This document shows positions 1 through 14,200 of a DNA stretch of 64,000 nucleotides, piece by piece. The notes below the pieces were generated by a model that saw only the letters and a list, made by a program, of their open reading frames with translations, was not told where the DNA came from and did not search any database. Made by a program: the position numbers and the translations under genes. Origin of the DNA: Beta vulgaris subsp. vulgaris (lineage: Eukaryota > Streptophyta > Magnoliopsida > Caryophyllales > Amaranthaceae); assembly GCF_026745355.1 (NCBI RefSeq), contig NC_079202.1, positions 61,718,806 to 61,782,805 of the forward strand. The letters are read 5' to 3'. Every line of letters begins with the position of its first letter. Within the stretch, counting starts at the first letter, position 1.

Positions 1-1036
1 ATATGGCAGCAAGCTAGTTCACAAGATACCTGCTGATTGGATTCAACGATGGCTCATATGTACACAGCTTTATCCCAATTTCTTTGCAGATATATTGTCT
101 CTGCAACTTAAGCTAATCACTAGTTAGTTACTTACAATGTCCTTGAGGTGTACTACAGAATTGGAGTAACATAGTGTGTCACATCAATGCTCTATTGAAA
201 GTAATGCTCAAATTAAGTGGACGTAGAAGGAATGGTTCGTCTCATATTCATGCTGTCATCTAAATCTACTGCAACATATTTAAGAGGTAACTCTTTGTAT
301 GTATGGATTAAGGAATAGTCTCATGATTGTTAGGATTATCGAAATATATGCTTGAAAAGTCTGTTACTGATATATTTAGCAGATTGAAAATAAGTGTAGC
401 TACAATGGCATTTTTTTCATAGCATCTCTGTAAGCTTGTCAAATCTGTCACCATATTTTCCCTCTATGTTGTCCAACAAAATGTCTGAATAATACTAGGT
501 ATATGTTTGTTCAAAAACTCATAATATGGGGTTGGTTGAGTGTATTGGAGGCTTTGGAATTGGGTATCTATGCCCTTTTCCCCTTTTCCAGCTGGAAAAA
601 TTTACTTCTGTAGTTACAGGCCTTGTAATGTAATACAGAAAATGAAGCATCTGTTTTTGAATGGATAATCCTGCTCATGAAAAGCTTTTTATCCTTGCAA
701 TTTGTAATCCTTATTAGGTCGACATAAAAAGCTGAACGTGTTTGAAGTTTAAGAACGTATGTTGGATCATAATATAAATTCATTGCAACTCTCTGCCTCT
801 TTTATATTTGTACCAATTAATCTATTGGTCGCATGGTTGACTATTTCACTCTCTTAATTGTTAAGTCATAGTCATTGCAAAGTTTTATGCTATGATTCTT
901 CTGAGCTGTAAGTTTGAGATTGTTTTATTCATCTAATCGGCGCCAACCCAAAATTTCCTGGTTTCATAATTACTGACAACAAGGGGGGGGGGGGGTCTTT
1001 ACTCTTTTCTATTATTCATAGTTCTGATTGATTCAG
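1..1036 (+). other. Intron of the YchF gene (3' part)
   Basis: No reading frame here matches the YchF G domain that should precede the exon at 1037. The stretch is AT-rich and ends in a normal acceptor (ttcag) at 1036. A run of 13 G lies at 983-995. Confidence 0.7.
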
Positions 1037-4000
1037 GTTGTACGATGTTTTGATGACAATGATATCATTCATGTAAATGGAAGAGTTGATCCAAAGTCTG
1101 ACATCGATGTCATCAATCTAGAGTTGATCTTCTCAGATCTGGATCAGGTACCTTGTTGATGCTGTTATAATTTGTCTAGATCTTTAAAGCTTATATTAAA
1201 TTTATATCATTACTACTTCTAGGGCTACATAACGTTTTTGTATGTGTGGTATGAGAATTGACAAGGTTTATGAATAACATTTCTTGTTAAGACTTTCTGT
1301 GCAATGGAGTTGTCTTTTTGACCTCATGTTAGTCTTTGGTGCTTTTGTAGTTTTCCTTATATCTTATATTCATAGTAGGGTAATTATTAGTGGAGGTTGA
1401 GTCGAGTTGAGATCACTTAACTCAAGTCATATTTGATTCATGATAAGCTCCAATCGAGTTTAGATTGAGGTGATTTCAAGTAGCTTGAGAGTATATTACC
1501 TTTAATTGGTCTTGTATTTGCGTTTGGATTACAAATTGACAATGATTATTGGAGTCTATGCCAAATAATTAAGTTTTCTTAAATTTTTGAGTGCTTATTT
1601 GTTGATGTTTAGGATAATTCTATTATTCTTCGCTATATTTTACTTAGTTAATTCTTTTCATATGTATTTTTAGTTATACCTACTTTCTAGTGTTAGTAAG
1701 GACTCCGATCAAGCTCGAGCCTTGTTTAGCATGACTGTTGGAGTGTTGGACTAGTTTTGGCTGAGTTCTGTTCCAGAAGTTCATGAATATTTTGTCTTAT
1801 AATAATCCTATTCGGTGTAACTGGCACTCTTTTATGCTGTCATCTTGTCTTGCAAGGATCTTTTGTTCATTGAAAAAAAAGCTTTACTAAGTGATGTTTC
1901 ATATTGGTTGCTTATATGCCAGGTATTGGTAATTATGTTCAATATAGTTGTTTAGTTTTATGACTCTAGTTACTTATTTAGCTGTAATACAGGATAGTGA
2001 GGTAAACCAAATATACAAATATCATGATTCTGTATTATTACAATGTTACTTTTTCTTTTGGAGAGGAATCTGCATTATTATTACTTTATTAGTAAGGATC
2101 TATTGTGTGGTTAATATTTAAAATATTTTAACTACTTTTTCAAGGTTCTATGCTTCTGCTTGTCATGATTCACTTAAAGTAAAGAGTTTAAACTTTAAAC
2201 TAGAGTAGATGATCTTTATTTTTGGTAACAATGTTTTCTGTCTAGACTCTAGACCTCTTATATAGTTATATGGTGCAAGTGTACTACTTCAGTTTCTTAG
2301 TGTGACCATTTCCACTCTTCATTCCTTGTGTGGTAGCTCTCAATGTTGAATTAACCACAAAGATTGTGGATCTTTTGAATTATATTTTTGGTTATGATGC
2401 GTACTCCCTCTCTCTCCCAAAATAGTTGTCACATATTCCTTTTATGTCTGTCCTATCTCATTGACACACTTCATTTTATGGCATGAACCCACTAATATGT
2501 TATTCTCTCTCTCTTCTCACTACCAAATAGGGTCCCACACCCTCTCTCATTTCATAAAAATTCTCTCCTACTTTTCTTATAAAATATAATAGGTAGGCGA
2601 ACAACAACTTATCACATAAAATTCTGTGCAAAAGTTTGCCGTGACGATAAAATTGGGATTGAGGGAATATTAGCTTTCAATAACATCAAGAGAATTTTAT
2701 TTTCTTTATATGTTCTCTTTTGCTTCAACAATGTACTTCTATTTTTTAGTTGCACCATTTCTCTTTTGACAGCCCCCAACTTCCACGTGCACCTTTGATC
2801 GCAATTCTTTAGTTTTGTATTTTTAAAAGTTATAGAAGTTCATAGTTTGAATACAGTACACCGTGATGAATCTAACAAGATCGCACTTAAAAAGGGAAAA
2901 GGTTGCAACAAAAAGAAGCCCTAGAGGAAGCATCAACTTATGATTTTATTCTTAAGGTTAAAAAACCTATACTTTTTATAATAGTAATTAATACATAAAC
3001 TGAAACTATAATAATTAATAAAAACCCCAGGTGATGTCTTTAATTCCAAAAACAAAAAATTTGAACTGGAACTTTTTTCATTTTTGGAAACTTAGTTGGA
3101 TTTGATAGGGGTAGGTTTCAAGTTTTGAACAATGAAGTCCATGGTTCTTATCTTCTGGTTAATCCGGCTATCTGCAGTTCTTGCTTCCCACTAACCATGC
3201 ACTTCACTTTAGCCCCGTCACTTCTAACGAGGCTCTTTCCTAGAGGGGGAAAATGGGCTGTCTGTATCGGGTCAATTTGTATCAGGTCAGGTGATGAGAC
3301 ATTCAGTTTGGTTTGGTTTGGATATTTGAGTCTATTGTCAATTGACTTATTACCATTTATTCAATCAATATTAGTCATAATATTCTTGGGGTTGAGTTTG
3401 TTCGTGTCAGTTCTTCAAGTATAAATCGTGTAATCGGGTGGAGAATATTTTTAGGTTTACTCTTGACTAGGGCTGGGAGGTGTTGAGGGAAAGAGGGGTG
3501 GTTGTAAGGGATTTAGGCTTAGCTTATACAAACTCAGTCATAATTTGGAAGAAGCTGTTTAGCTTTATATCTACTGATGTAAAGAGGTTGATCCATTAAG
3601 AATTTAAGATCCTTGATCTGATGGGCACTTGAGTTGTTGCTTTTGGTGCTTGTGTTGGATCCCACTTCTTCAACTTGTATTTATTATTTAATTGATCTGG
3701 GAGATGTGAAATTGTGAATGATGACCCAGACCTTTAACTAGTTAAAAAGAGCAAAAAATATGTTGGATCTAACTGGTATTTCTGGATATTGAAACATTAT
3801 GTGAATGCAGATGGAGAAAAGGTTGGATAAACTTAAAAAAAGCAAGGCTAAGGATCCACAAACAAAAGCAAAGGTAGCAAAAGTTGGTATTACATTAGTG
3901 CACTATCAGACTGACAAATGCTTTTTCTTTGATCATATTTTCTCTAATTTTGGCACCTTCAGGAGGAAGCAGAAAGATCTGCGCTGGAAAGGATCCAACA

Positions 4001-7000
4001 GGTGCTTCTGGATGGAAAACCAGCACGATCAGTTGCCTTATCAGATGTTGAAAAGGAAGCTGTTAAGCATCTTTGTTTGCTTACGATGAAACCAGTAATC
4101 TATGTTGCAAATGTAGCAGAGTCCGAAGTAGCTGATCCTGGAAATAATCCTTATGTCCAAGAAGTAACAAAACTTGCATCAGACTTGCAATCAGGAGTGG
4201 TGACTGTCTCAGCACAGGTACAGTAAACCATTGAGCAAGAACCTCTATTTGATCATATTTTCCATGCTCGTGTAGATTTTTAGTTTGATGGTAGATGTTG
4301 AATGTTCTGAGGCCTAGTTGGAACTGGTACCTTCTGTATGTTTATTCCCCCTCAAATAAAAGATCCATAAGCCGATAAAAAAAATATATAAACGATCCAT
4401 ATTGTTGAAGGCTTTGTTCCACAATTTCTCTCTCCTATCTCCATAATCAAACTACTCTCTCCGTCTTTATAATCGCAACATCTCCTCTTGACACACATTT
4501 TCCAGGAGAGATTACTGAAGGTAAGCGGACAAATTAAGTAAAATAAGATCAACACTGACAGTGTTAATGAGCCGAATCGAGACCGCACCTATGTAGGCTG
4601 AGCTCGATTTCGTCGAGCCTGAGAAACGAGCTTGGCTCAAGGTCGAAACTCTGACAAACAGGCTTGGCTCTATCGGAGGCTCAATCAAGCTCAACTCAAA
4701 GATTCAGTCTCATTTTTACAAGCTTTAACGTCCCCCCCCCCCCCTTTCCAGCTTTTTGTAGATTAACATTTATTTAATATCTTCAAAATACAAGTTTAAG
4801 AAAAAAATATCAATTAATATGTATATATTAATAATAACTCGAGCTTGTCCACGACCTTTTAAGCTGAGCTAAGTATAGCTTAGGCTTGGCTTGTTAAGAA
4901 CTCGACTGAATTCAAGCTTGAGCCAGGTTTGACCGAGCAGATTGGGATCGTTGACTCCCCTGGATATGATGAGGAAAGAGTGGTATTATTAAGGTGATAA
5001 TAATTTAATTTACTTATATAAATTGTCCGTTGGCCTTCTTTGATCTCTTCCTTAATCTGCTTTTCAAGGGGAATTGTGATTGTACAAAAAAGTAGAGGAA
5101 GTATTTGATTTATAACATACAATTGACAAAAGGGTCACAAAGTTACTCCTTGTTTGAGGGCTTTCCTACCTGATATACTTTAGCAAATAGTATTTTCAGT
5201 GTTGTTATCATATTAAAGCATTTTACCTTTTGTTTTTGAGGGGAGAGTTCTTGATTTTGTTAAACATATTGCTATTCTGAAATCCCTGATAACTAGACAT
5301 TTCTTATACAAATCTTGCTTATCTTACTTTGCTACTTAGATTATAGGGTTTAGCATGCTCACCATCCCTACATGTTTGTGACTTTGGTATGAACTAACAT
5401 GAAAAAAATTTGCAGGTTGAGGCAGAACTTACAGAACTTCCGGCTGAGGATAGAGTAGAGTACTTGATGTCTCTTGGAGTCAGTGAAAGTGGTCTAGGAA
5501 ACCTTATTAGAGCAACGTATAGACTTTTGGGGTTGCAAACATATTTTACTTCCGGAGAGAAGGTGATGCAGATTATTATGGTTTCTCAATAATATGTAGG
5601 CTCAGACCTTAGTTACTAAGTTTGATAATCCTTTTTATTTTATGCAGGAAACAAAAGCATGGACAATACGTGCAGGTTAGATTTGGATACTATCTCAATC
5701 TTCCTACTAAGGTTAATGTTTCCAAATAAATATAATATAGAAATGTATTTTTTTTTTTTGGGGGGGGGGGGGGTAGGTTGGCATTAAGGTGAGATTTGCA
5801 GATGTATGTCAGCTGTATGTTCATATCTCCAAAACCTTTAGTCAGAATCTAAGAGAGGGTGAATGATTTAAGATGAGACAATAGGCGGTAACATTTTATT
5901 TTGCTTCTGTTTAGATGTCCTGTAAAATTGGTACCCATGAGCCATACAGTTAAACTTTATCAAACGAATCTTATGAACAGGGCATTTACGGGAAGAAAGT
6001 AAGTAAAGATAAATATGAGGGTTGTGAGAAAGTAATTCACTTACCGCTACGTCCAGTCTTACCCCAATATCAACCGTAAAACCTGTAAAAGTAAGGAAAT
6101 ATGAGGTACGATGGAGATGAATTTAGAAGGACCACTAAATAACATATAATATCACTCCAGAGATTATGTTGAAGGCATGACTACTATAATACTTATTGCC
6201 AAAAAGTACATGGCCTCTTACCTGATAACTTCAATCTTAGCTAGTCTCATGCTTCTCATCTAAAGTTATTGACCCTTATATGAACTTAATGTCCTTAATC
6301 TGAACTTACAAAGTATTAGACTACCTTCTTAAATGAACTTAATCTGAACCCTTATATAAATAAAGCTGGGAAATGAACACATTAGCCGTATTTGAAGTTA
6401 TTGACCCTTATCAGAATGCATCCCTGAAACTTTTTTTTCAAGGTGAAATGAACAAAGTATTAGACTACCTTCTTAAGTCAACAGAGGGTCTCCTAGCCTT
6501 TTAAACGTCCTTTCATCTTTCGAGGTCTTTCCTGTAACATTATTTAAGAATGAGAACCTAGGATTCCAGGAAGCACCCTATGGATTATGGGCCTTAAAGG
6601 ATGAGAGACCCTGCTAAGGAAGCTCGGTGCTCTATCTTATTGGTGTTCAAGATGTTACTCCAACTATCTATTTTGAGTGTTAGGATAGAATCCCTTTAAA
6701 ATCCTGATGCATGCTAAGACTATTTCATCAAAAAATCTCTATTACAAAATAAGTACTTGAGTGTCCTCAACAAATCGAAAATTCAGATAAAAATAACTAT
6801 ATGTTCTTATTTTTACAGCCAAATAATCCTTGCAACTTCTTAAGTGAGAGCAAAAGAAAGGACAAGGGAAGACAACAATTCTGCAATTTTACCAGTATTC
6901 CTTTTGGTGTTTATTTTGAGCATCAGACACAACACCAGATTCCATGACCAAAAGAATGGAAACTGAAAATAAAAAGATCTAACTGAAAAGAGACGAGAAA

Positions 7001-9655
7001 AAGTAAAGTTACGAATAAAAGAAATAAGGAAATAAGAGTTTCTCACGACATCTATCTTCTAAGCTGATATGAGTTCGTTTATGCTTTAGGAATCGGAATC
7101 AGCTAACAAATTATGAGCTTGCAAAAGGTTATGGTAACATTTTGATGATGGTTCTTTGCGAAAGATATCCTTGATTTATGCTTATTTTTATCTTTATGAT
7201 GGCATGGTTTTCCCAAATGAAATCGTCAAGTTGGTTGCATCATGTACCAGGTCAACTTTGCCTTTGTGGTTTATAAATAATTTATTCTCTGAGCAACATT
7301 CTCTTATTTTCTAGGGATGACTGCCCCTCAAGCTGCTGGAGTTATCCATTCTGACTTTGAGAAAGGTTTTATCCGTGCCGAGACGGTAAGCATGGATAAC
7401 TGATTCACTGATTCTTGATCTTTAGGAAAATTTGCTTTGGATATGAAACTATGTTCAAAATTGATTGGCTTATTTACTCATTTTCATGCATTTGTGGCAC
7501 ATTCTAATAGCTTATAACATGGCTTGGGCAAGTTTTATATGCTTGCTGCTATTTGGAGGTTTGAATTTTGATTAGAAGCAAGTGGAGTCTTTACATAAGG
7601 TCATTTAAGGATTAAATAAGGTCATTTGGGTCCCTCAAGTTCATCTTTGAGTAAAAATTAAATCACTCATTATTATCATGTGAATGTAAAGCAACTTGGA
7701 CGTGAAAGTTTAGTCTGAGAACTTTTTAGTGAGTGGTCATACCTGCGAAATGGACAAGAATGAGGGAGGCATAAGTGTTTAAGGCTGTGCTGTCCTGGCT
7801 AGTCCAGTGCGTCAGTGCATGGCTATGCACTAGGCCTCGAAGTCATTGCAGATAAAATATGACCGAAATAACTCTCAGCTTAGTGCATGGCCTGACTCGA
7901 TGCATGGCCGTGCACTAGCACCTGAAAGCTTCAGATAAAATTCCAATTCTTATTTCTCCTGTACTATTTTGTAATTGGTCCCCATCCTTTCATTAATATT
8001 ATGGAGGGCCATGTGTAAGAGGTCATTGGAGTTTCTTTATGCTATTTTGTGCTTCCTTATGGATAGGGGATTGTTTGTAATAACTTTGGATAATTTAGAA
8101 GAGAAAGTGAGCCTTGGAGAGTATATTTCTCAATCTTTTTTTTTTTGTTTCTTCTTAATCCTTGCTTTGTGCTAATTGTTGAGCTTGTTGGATTGAGGTT
8201 ACTTGTGTTGTACTCAATCTAAAGTTCATATCCCTATTTTTACATGCAAAAATAAAATTCAAAACCCCCACAAAATCATCTTTCTGCTGAGGTATAAGGA
8301 CGCTATATATTGAAATAGTTTACTTGGGCCCAACATCGATAATTGTTGTCCCCATTTAGGAAAGATTAATATTTAGCCATTGTCCAACCTTTGTCAAGCC
8401 TCAGCGGGGATGCTCTAGTTGCTGCTGCTTTTAGTTGGAATGTCTTGGTTCTCTCTATGACTAGGGGAACTTGTGAGATTCACTCACAACAGGATCAAAT
8501 ATAACAGGTAAGTCATGTCGGTGAGTGCTGCCTGGAACGATGAGCTAGGCTGGCAGGGCAAGACTTCCATTCAATGATTGGGCCATATTTGGGAACCATG
8601 GGCTGGTTGTGCCGTTGGCAAAAACTAAGCCTAATCATGGCTCGTGGTCTAGCCAATGACGGTGTACCATACTTATAATTGGGTATCCAATGTGATTTAT
8701 AAGTTGTAACTATCATCGATCTCAAGGTGTACTTGTTTATCTTATAGATAAGAAAATTTGTGTTTTTCCCCCTTCCATGGAAATATACCGTTGGCTATTA
8801 AAACTGATTTTGAAAGTCTCCTGCAAGAGTAAGTGGTAAATGACAATTTCTACTTTACGTTGTTTCGGTACTCCCAATCTTTTGTGTCAAGGTCTACCAC
8901 ATATTGTATAATCTCCTCTTATTATCTTCAGGTAGCTTATGACGATTTTGTTGCTGCTGGTTCACTGGCAACTGCACGGGAGAGAGGAGTGGTGAGTACA
9001 TGTCTTTGAACATATTCTAGAATTTATCTTTTTCATTATTGAACTTTATCCTGCTTTTGATGCACCAAGTTTCATAAACTAGTATCTGAACGAGCACTTG
9101 TTAGAATTTTGTTTCCCTCCTTTCCCTGTTAAATGCAATTATGCTCTAAGACTCTACGACACTTAAAAATACTGAAAACTTAAAAATTTCGGTGACAATA
9201 TATTCATATCGATTTATGTTACTTGGTTTTCATTCAGAAACAAGTCCCATTTCACTCATAATGCCAGCAAGTGCACGTGTGTATCAATAACATTCCTTGG
9301 GAGAACACACACATGTATGCTTGTTTTTTTTACTGATACGCATCTATAGGTATACATATATTTCAGGTTATGCTTCAACTATGGGAGCCTCGCCTCAAAA
9401 GTGAGGTAGATTATGGAAGCTGTAGAAGAAGTGTGTAGCATGTGAATCTCTTGCTGAACTGCTTAGATCTTAATTGCATGTTTGAATATTTTCTCCATCA
9501 ATGTGGTTGATTGTGTAGGGTTTCTTTCAAATTCTTGACGTGCGTGATGATTCTCATTGGTTCTAATTGCTTTCCTTATATTGCAGTTGAGGTCTGAAGG
9601 AAAGGAATATGTTGTACAAGAAGGAGATGTCATGTTGTTTCGCTTTAACGTTTGA
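1037..9655 (+). CDS. YchF/OLA1-family P-loop ATPase/GTPase, organellar type (3' part, 7 exons' worth of C-terminal coding in 8 pieces)
   Basis: Exons join in frame at 1037-1147, 3811-3882, 3963-4217, 5416-5562, 5648-5675, 7315-7385, 8932-8991 and 9587-9655 (TGA), giving 270 residues. All introns are GT-AG. The translation carries the YchF signature [14 protein letters not shown], then a coiled-coil-like segment ([11 protein letters not shown]) and a central block with YVANVAE. That NVAE is the altered G4 motif (NxxE in place of NKxD) that in this family goes with ATP rather than GTP preference. The C-terminus (SGEKETKAW to [10 protein letters not shown]) is the TGS-like domain. The protein resembles the bacterial-like plant paralogue predicted for organelles more than cytosolic OLA1. 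Known members bind ribosomes and act in translation and stress control. The P-loop and switch exons, and any transit peptide, are not in the window; bases 1-1036 look like intron. The family assignment is firm; the compartment is inferred. Confidence 0.93.
2404..2666. mobile_element. Stowaway-like MITE in YchF intron
   Basis: The left end ctccctctctctcccaa is mirrored by the right end ttgggattgaggga, and both abut TA. About 263 bp with no coding capacity. It lies in the 2.66 kb intron between the exons ending at 1147 and starting at 3811. The rest of that intron shows nothing recognisable. Confidence 0.75.
4516..4935. mobile_element. Degenerate insertion rich in gagctcg/gcttggctc motifs in YchF intron
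   Basis: A patch of repeated gctcg, gagcttggctc and cgagcct motifs interrupts the intron 4218-5415, with a run of 13 C at 4732-4744. Similar gactcgag-type composition occurs at 27445-27770. I could not define ends or a target duplication, so the superfamily is unknown. Confidence 0.35.
6263..6477 (+). repeat. Degenerate tandem duplication inside YchF intron
   Basis: The blocks agttattgaccctta (6264 and 6396) and acaaagtattagactacc (6308 and 6452) recur in the same order about 132-144 bp apart. This indicates a local duplication that has since diverged, in the intron between exons ending at 5675 and starting at 7315. Confidence 0.55.
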
Positions 9656-9809
9656 TGGATCTGATTACAGTATTGCCAGAGCAAAAGAGTATGTTGTCCT
9701 CCAGTTACAGCAGCAATAATAGCCTACAGGTTTTGCAAATTGTTGCGAAATACATATATTTCAGGATATTCTTCAACTATGCAAGCAGGCCTCAAAAGTG
9801 AGGTAGATT
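9354..9809 (+). repeat. Pair of ~58-bp direct repeats flanking the last YchF exon
   Basis: Bases 9354-9412 (last intron) and 9752-9809 (just past the stop codon, probably 3' UTR) are near-identical over about 58 bp, sharing cttcaactatg and the block cctcaaaagtgaggtagatt. The repeats bracket the terminal coding exon 9587-9655. Confidence 0.7.
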
Positions 9810-11215
9810 CATTTTAAGGATATCACCAATTTTGTCAAAAATGCAAATACTCGTCATCCATTTTGCACTTCTCATTATTTCATGTGTGAAGGTAGAGTTA
9901 AATGAAAAGCTGATAAAAAGGCGAGTACTATCGCTTTGTCGCAAGTTGTAAAATGAACCATGTATAGATAATGAAAGTAGCATTATTGTAGGACTACATA
10001 TTGTAGGACTTTTGCAACTTGCAATTGTTTATAATCCTAATATGGATTGAATCTTACACTTCAGAATAAGAATGGATCAACGTTTTTTAGTCATATGTAA
10101 AATCTCAATTTTGTTGATTCTTCTATCCTGCTCAACTAAAGAAACTCACATGGTAACTATTAATACGATTTTATGGTCTAATCTTATTGTACAATTTCAC
10201 CTATTAAATTTTCTCCTATTAGATATCAGTTATATGTTTACACTCGCAAATGAAATAAGTCATTATTAATGCGTTTAAACTCTTAGCATAGTCTTTTACC
10301 ATATTTTAACACTTTTTATCCCTCGTCTAAATAAAACTTTTTACACAATCTCGTAGGATCTATCAATTTGGTTCTTTCTACTTGTAGAATCCCAATCCTA
10401 ATAGTATTGGCCAATATATGACAACAAACCTTTTAAGACAAGTCTTACAAAAACATCTTGTAATTTTAGCTCAAAACATCAAATCTACAAGGAAATGTTC
10501 TCTCTTAAATCAGTCTGCATATAGCATACATATTCTAACGATATCGAAAAGCATAATTTCACTCTTACTACAAGTATATTTTCTTGGAGACAGTTTTTGT
10601 ATAAAAACAGAGTTCCCAGTAAACATTCATGTACAGACTTTTACAAAAAAAAAAACCATAATAGATTAGTGAAAAATAATCTCATGCTGTCAAATATATA
10701 TATAAGGATCTGAGTAGTTTAGTACACAACATTTAACACGGAAAAAGATCCTACAAAAATTGAAACCGCAAGTTTAGGAATCAAAACTGACATTGAGATC
10801 ACAGGGTGAACACCTCCCTATTGAACAGGGGATAACAAAATACATGGTAATTTTTTTTTCTTGAGATACTGAACACATAGAATACAAGTAAAAATGGTGC
10901 CACCTTCGCAGGGTGGACGAGGGGGAGGGGGGGATGTGAAACGAGATTAAAGAAGCAAAAACTTGAGAGATCAAACCCATACATACATTTCTTTTGAATT
11001 AAACGCAGGGAATGACCTAAAGAAACACATTTACAATACATATTTGCCTCAACAACCTCAGAGCTAAATTTGACTAATGTTATTCATTTATACACATCCT
11101 CCTATGCTTTCCCAAATAGGGAAAAAGAAAAGAAAACTGTCCTGAATAACCTGTAATTAGGCATGAATCTAATTCAATCATTTTTTTAATGAGAGCCTTT
11201 GTAGAATAATTAAAC
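9656..11215. other. Convergent intergenic region between YchF and CRK
   Basis: The stop codons of the two genes face each other across 1.56 kb. The stretch should hold both 3' UTRs and polyadenylation sites. I see no gene, RNA or well-formed transposon in it. Confidence 0.7.
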
Positions 11216-14200
11216 CTATTGATGATGTCTTGTATTTGAGCTACGAATAGTCACTCCATGCAAAAATTTTGTATAGCCAATGAAACTCAATTTTCCATCA
11301 GAGCTCCGAATCCAATCCCTTAAAATTGAGTGAGCAGTAGGTCCAAGATTCAATTCCTGCAAGTTTTATCAGAGGTTTAGCAATCAAGCTGAAATTTGTG
11401 ATTGATGTTGGGAAATTATCAATAACAAACCTTGTACTTAAACAATTATCCAGATTAACCCTATTTCTCACAACAAGAAGATTTCTCCAGGTTACCATCG
11501 ATTATTTTCTAGATAGTTTTTCAGAATTTTAAGGTCATTTCATTAATTGCCCAATAAGTGAAGGTCATGTTGAAAAATGTCTATAATATAGGGTTCCTCT
11601 GTATAATTTCCCTTTTTTTGGGTACAACAATACATACCCTAGCAAGCTCCTCAACAGTGATAATCCGATTGCCTTCCAGCTCAAAATGCTCAAAGGCAAT
11701 AGTTGCAATTTGATCCCAACCTTCACGACCTTCGATTTGGTGTGTGCTGATTGCAGCTGCACAGAACTCATCAAAATCCATCTTTCTGTAAGAAAGAGTT
11801 GTCATCTGTACCAGAAGGAAAGCACAATGTAAATAGGTATTCTCAGAAGATGCAATTTCATGTTTTTTAGATATCAAACAACAGATCCATTACTGAATTT
11901 AGGATATCAGGAACTCTAGATTCCTTCATTGCATCCGTAGCATTACTCGTAAGAGCCTGTAAGGAAAACAAAGTTCTTTTAATGGAAAAAACAAGTTCTA
12001 GAAGAAAAATGAATATTATGCCGAAGTAGTGGAAAATGCCTACCATGCGGAAGTTCTCAAATGAAACACGGCCGTCTCTGTTTGGCTCTAAAAGTGCAAA
12101 CTGTGCCCGTAAGTATAATAACTCATCCTCTGTAAGAGCTTTTGAGAGAGCCTGCAGCTCACAAAGGAAAAGAGTAGAGAAAGTCAGAGAACTGTGATGC
12201 TTCGTAATTAAGCCATGTGCTGAGGTCAGCATTTAAAGTCAAGTGTGCAATAGCTATAATATTCTAGAGCACTTTGATGCTACAGTAATTAAGTCAGTAA
12301 ATTGTAACCAAAACAGATTATCAGAGCATCTATATGTTCATCACGCAGTCAAGTTTAAACTCAATCAAAAATTCCAGACATCGTGCGTGCAGCATGCCAC
12401 AACTATGAGATTCTCCTGTTCTGATCATTGGCTGCAATATGGAATGGCAATTCACAGTCTTGGTGAAAAATCAAGTAATAAATTATTAAGGTTTCAAACA
12501 GTCAATAGCAAATGTATTGCACATGACACCAGATTCCTACAAATCAACTATGTGACAATCAGAAGTGCAACGAGCCAACGAACAATCTAGATGGTAATCG
12601 CCTATCAATAATTCTATGTTTAAAAGCATCAGGTCATATGAAAATCTTTACCAATTTAATGCATATGTTCAATGAGAGCAAAACACGTTTGTGCAAACGT
12701 AGAGTTGGACAAGCCATCAAGGCCAGTGCATTTCCTCACAAGCAAAATTGGCCAGTCATCAAGGCAAACAATTTTGTCTCTACTTAAGTGCTTCTCAACT
12801 ATATACTTGTGGCATAGGTCAGAGCCCAAAAAAAAAATCAAACTAATAGAAACATATTCAAAATCTAGACTCCAAATATTATTGACTAAGCAACCCAATT
12901 CATCAACAGTTATACGAGAAATTGGAAAAGATTTCAATGACTACAACTAGACTCGTAGAAAAAAGAAGCAAGAACGATTTTGTTTGCAGCACTATACCTT
13001 CAACGCGGCTCGTTTGTAAGGAGTTGCATGAAGATATGCCTTTACCAATTTGTAAATCAATATATCTAAAGGAATAGAATGGTTTTCGTCCCGTATCCAG
13101 GGATGAGCTGCACAATACAAAAGCAATAGCTTAGACAATTGTCACATAAAGCATGCAAACTTTCATTATTGGATGTTAAGCAATCAAAGCTTTAATTTGA
13201 AAACCTGATATAACATCGAATATACCAGCTAGTAAGTCGACCAATGCTTGACCATTTCATATTCACACATTTAAAAATTGAGTTTACCTAAAAAGAAGTC
13301 CGTTCGAACGTAAAGCCAAAAGACATAATCAGGGATCACTTACTCAAAGCTTGGGCAGCAGTCATCCTCTTCCTGTAGTCCTTGTTAAGCATTCTTTTTA
13401 CGAAATCCTTAGCTTCTGGAGACACAGAGGGCCAAGGCAAATCTTCAAAATTGGGATCTGCTCTCAACACTGTACGAAAAATCCCTGATTCTGTGCGTGC
13501 CCAGAAAGGCCTGCTTCCACATAATAATATATATGTGATAACACCAATGCTCCATATATCTGCTTCTAGGCTATAAGATCTATGGAGGACTTCAGGTGCG
13601 ACATAGTAAGCACTTCCCACAATATCATTTAGTCTTTCTTCTGCATTTAGAACAAAGATGCCCTATATAAGTTGTCTAGTTACACTTGAATGAAATACAG
13701 CGATCTAATTTAACTTATATGAATATTCAAGCATGCTCTACAAGCACATAATAATAAATTCATAGGATATACAAGAATTTATAAATATTCAAGCATGCTC
13801 TGAAGAGTATAAAAAAACCACAAGCACATATGTGCAGGTGTGTTGTGTCTGTCCCCACCCCCCCCCCCCCCCCAAAACACTAAGTAGTTAGAGTTCATGT
13901 AGGGTCAAATGCACGTGGTTTTTCCAGACCAAGATAATTTCAATCCCCAGCACTAACATCCTAATTCAAGGACAGTAAAACTTTTTTGTTCTTTTAACTT
14001 ATTTCATAATAGTGCAAGTTATTCTAGGAAAGCAAATGCAGTTTTCAATGCAAAGTTCCCAACTTTACCTTCCTCTTTTCACTTCTCATCATCTAATACA
14101 ATAGCAACAAAAAAGAACTTCAGTGAATAGATTCTCTCTTCTTTCAGAGTCACGGGATCCTTAAAAGGCCCTATCTAATTAAGATCGACAATTACATATC

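Noticed and set aside
3125..3424. 99-codon + strand frame in the YchF intron
   Set aside because: Not homologous to YchF and not needed to join the flanking exons; no recognisable domain.
12243..12590. 115-codon + strand frame
   Set aside because: Lies in CRK intron 7 on the opposite strand, with random-looking composition.
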